Source: CAZJGG01 sp964545475 (lineage in GTDB: Bacteria > Bacillota > Clostridia > Lachnospirales > JAISER01). Taken from it: DNA of 6,848 bases. The position numbers and the translations under genes are program-made. How positions within the stretch are numbered: the first letter of the stretch is position 1; the number at the start of each line of letters is the position of its first letter. Positions 6,288 through 6,848 of the stretch are shown here, piece after piece. The notes beneath the pieces were generated by a model, which saw only the letters and a program-made list of their open reading frames with translations, had not been told where the DNA came from and made no database searches. The stretch lies in contig CAZJGG010000101.1 in assembly GCA_964545475.1 (NCBI GenBank), positions 1-6,848 of the forward strand, in the 5' to 3' direction.

Positions 6288-6495
6288 ATATCACGTCCGT
6301 TTCATAAACTGACAATATGCACAAATTACATCGGTAAAACGTAGGGAACGACCCCTGTGTCGTTCCGAAAATGTCACCAATCCTTTTAAAATCGGAATGA
6401 CACAGGGGTCATTCCCTACATTGTTTGTGCAAATTTGCATTTATGAAACGCACGTGTGTACATATGTAGAGCAATTGACAAAACATAAACAGCTA
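6261..6495. mobile_element. MITE-like 235-bp palindromic element
   Basis: The element is bounded by perfect 16-bp terminal inverted repeats TAGCTGTTTATGTTTT (6261-6276) and its reverse complement (6480-6495). Further inward there is a second inverted pair, CACGTCCGTTTCATAAA (6292-6308) with its near-complement at 6440-6456 (one mismatch), and then the core at 6341-6419. It has no coding capacity. The arms diverge between these islands through small indels, as expected of an old inverted-repeat element. Confidence 0.6.
6341..6419. repeat. Double-hairpin core with self-complementary arms
   Basis: The 28-nt arms 6341-6368 and 6392-6419 are inverted copies, from GTAGGG to the matching CCCTAC. 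Each arm is also a hairpin by itself: GGAACGAC (6345-6352) with GTCGTTCC (6359-6366), and GGAATGAC (6394-6401) with GTCATTCC (6408-6415), both with 6-nt loops. It can thus fold as one long stem or as two separate hairpins. This GTAGGG-type unit has the look of a dispersed repeat. Confidence 0.65.
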
Positions 6496-6497
6496 TA

Positions 6498-6701
6498 TTA
6501 GTCAAACTTAGAGAAATCGTAAGTAATGGTTACTTTCCCATTTCTTTCGTTTTCGTCCATGCGAATGTTCAAATACTCTTGTCCCTCAAAACAGATGGTA
6601 ACAGGTTCTTCAGAAAGAGCATCCGGATCAAAGAAATCTTCGTGTATTTCCACATTGCTTAATGCAAAATAAAGCTTATCGAGAACACACCCCCAACTCA
6701 A
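6498..6701 (-). CDS. Short acidic hypothetical protein, possibly a truncated gene remnant
   Basis: An open frame of 67 codons with a TTG start and a TAA stop. I do not recognise the product. It is acidic (many Asp/Glu, for example HEDFFDPDALSEE) and has alternating hydrophobic residues near the end (VTITYDFSKFD) that suggest a terminal beta-strand. There is no signal peptide or membrane segment. The start is unconvincing: no GGAGG-like site precedes the TTG. The frame stays open upstream to an in-frame TAA inside the repeat end at about 6713-6725. The stop is just beyond the terminal repeat of the 6261-6495 element. This fits the 3' part of a larger gene cut at its 5' side by a repeat insertion, but a genuine small protein cannot be ruled out. 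It is separated from yhcH by repeats and is probably not part of the nan operon. Confidence 0.35.
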   Translation of the reverse strand: MSWGCVLDKLYFALSNVEIHEDFFDPDALSEEPVTICFEGQEYLNIRMDENERNGKVTITYDFSKFD

Positions 6702-6711
6702 AAAAGAAAGC

Positions 6712-6848
6712 CTAAGAGCCTGTTATATTCAAAACTTAAGCCCTCTCTCGGCATTTTTTATTTAAGAACCTGTATTCAATAAGCTGTTGCCCACCTTTGA
6801 AAGCGATTATTCCGCCATTCTTTGTTGCGGCGGCTTGCCATAATTAGC
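6712..6848. repeat. Repeat-end cluster at the right edge (two further AAGARCCTGT termini)
   Basis: AAGAGCCTGT occurs at 6714-6723 and the variant AAGAACCTGT at 6764-6773, both preceded by T/A-rich sequence like the TTTAAGAGCCTGT end of the 5983-6144 element. The sequence after the second copy (CCGCCATTCTTTGTTGCGGC onward) shows no acceptable reading frame and runs out of the window. It is probably the start of another repeat or insertion element that cannot be delimited here. Confidence 0.4.

Noticed and set aside
6198..6306. Plus-strand 35-codon frame after AAGGAG with a TTG start
   Set aside because: It lies wholly within inverted-repeat sequence, the spacer is only 4 nt, and its codons are dictated by the palindrome.
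6191..6495. The three repeated arms as a CRISPR array
   Set aside because: Only three copies, in mixed orientation, with unequal and palindromic intervals; no spacer pattern or cas genes.
6733..6757. GCC-CTCTCTC-GGC followed by T's as a plus-strand terminator
   Set aside because: The stem is only 3 bp and no plus-strand gene precedes it.
6796..6812. TTGAAAGCGATTATT as a CcpA catabolite-repression (cre) site
   Set aside because: Only the first half matches, the dyad is poor, and it is far upstream of the operon inside repeat-like sequence.

Overview
The window is an AT-rich stretch of bacterial chromosome, most likely from a low-GC Firmicute of the Clostridia type (gut-commensal-like). This is judged from strong AAGGAG-type ribosome binding sites, TTG starts, a Gram-positive lipoprotein binding protein and dispersed palindromic repeats. 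The genus cannot be fixed from the sequence. Every gene I accept lies on the minus strand, so transcription runs from high to low coordinates.

The left three quarters (24-5925) is a sugar-acid uptake and catabolism cluster that I read as a sialic acid (nan) locus. In transcription order it holds: a YhcH/NanQ-like cupin (5470-5925), a lipoprotein solute-binding protein (3928-5346), two CUT1-type ABC permeases (2822-3721 and 1970-2815), an alpha/beta-hydrolase of carbohydrate esterase family 7 (970-1929) and an N-acetylneuraminate-lyase-like aldolase (24-938). The proposed pathway is capture and import by the ABC system, anomer equilibration by the YhcH protein, cytoplasmic removal of O-acetyl groups by the esterase, and cleavage to ManNAc and pyruvate by the lyase. 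No ATPase, kinase, epimerase, sialidase or regulator is visible. The ATPase may be a shared MsmX/MsmK type, and the rest may lie beyond the left edge.

Control elements: a TTGAAA-16-TACAAT promoter sits just upstream of the binding-protein gene and overlaps a perfect 17-bp all-A/T inverted repeat. A 12-bp GC-rich hairpin separates the binding-protein gene from the permease genes. A second promoter candidate (TTGACA-17-TAGTAT) lies upstream of yhcH, and its -35 sits in a TTGACA/TGTCAA dyad.

The right end (about 5940-6848) is repeat-rich and nearly gene-free. It contains a ~162-bp palindromic element with GAGCCTGT ends (5983-6144). Next comes a nested pair of inverted-repeat elements that share one arm (6191-6287 and 6261-6495), the second with a strongly structured core. 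A short unrecognised ORF (6498-6701) follows, then further GARCCTGT-type repeat ends running off the window. I read this as MITE-like non-autonomous repeats that accumulated upstream of the nan operon and may supply its distal promoter and leader.
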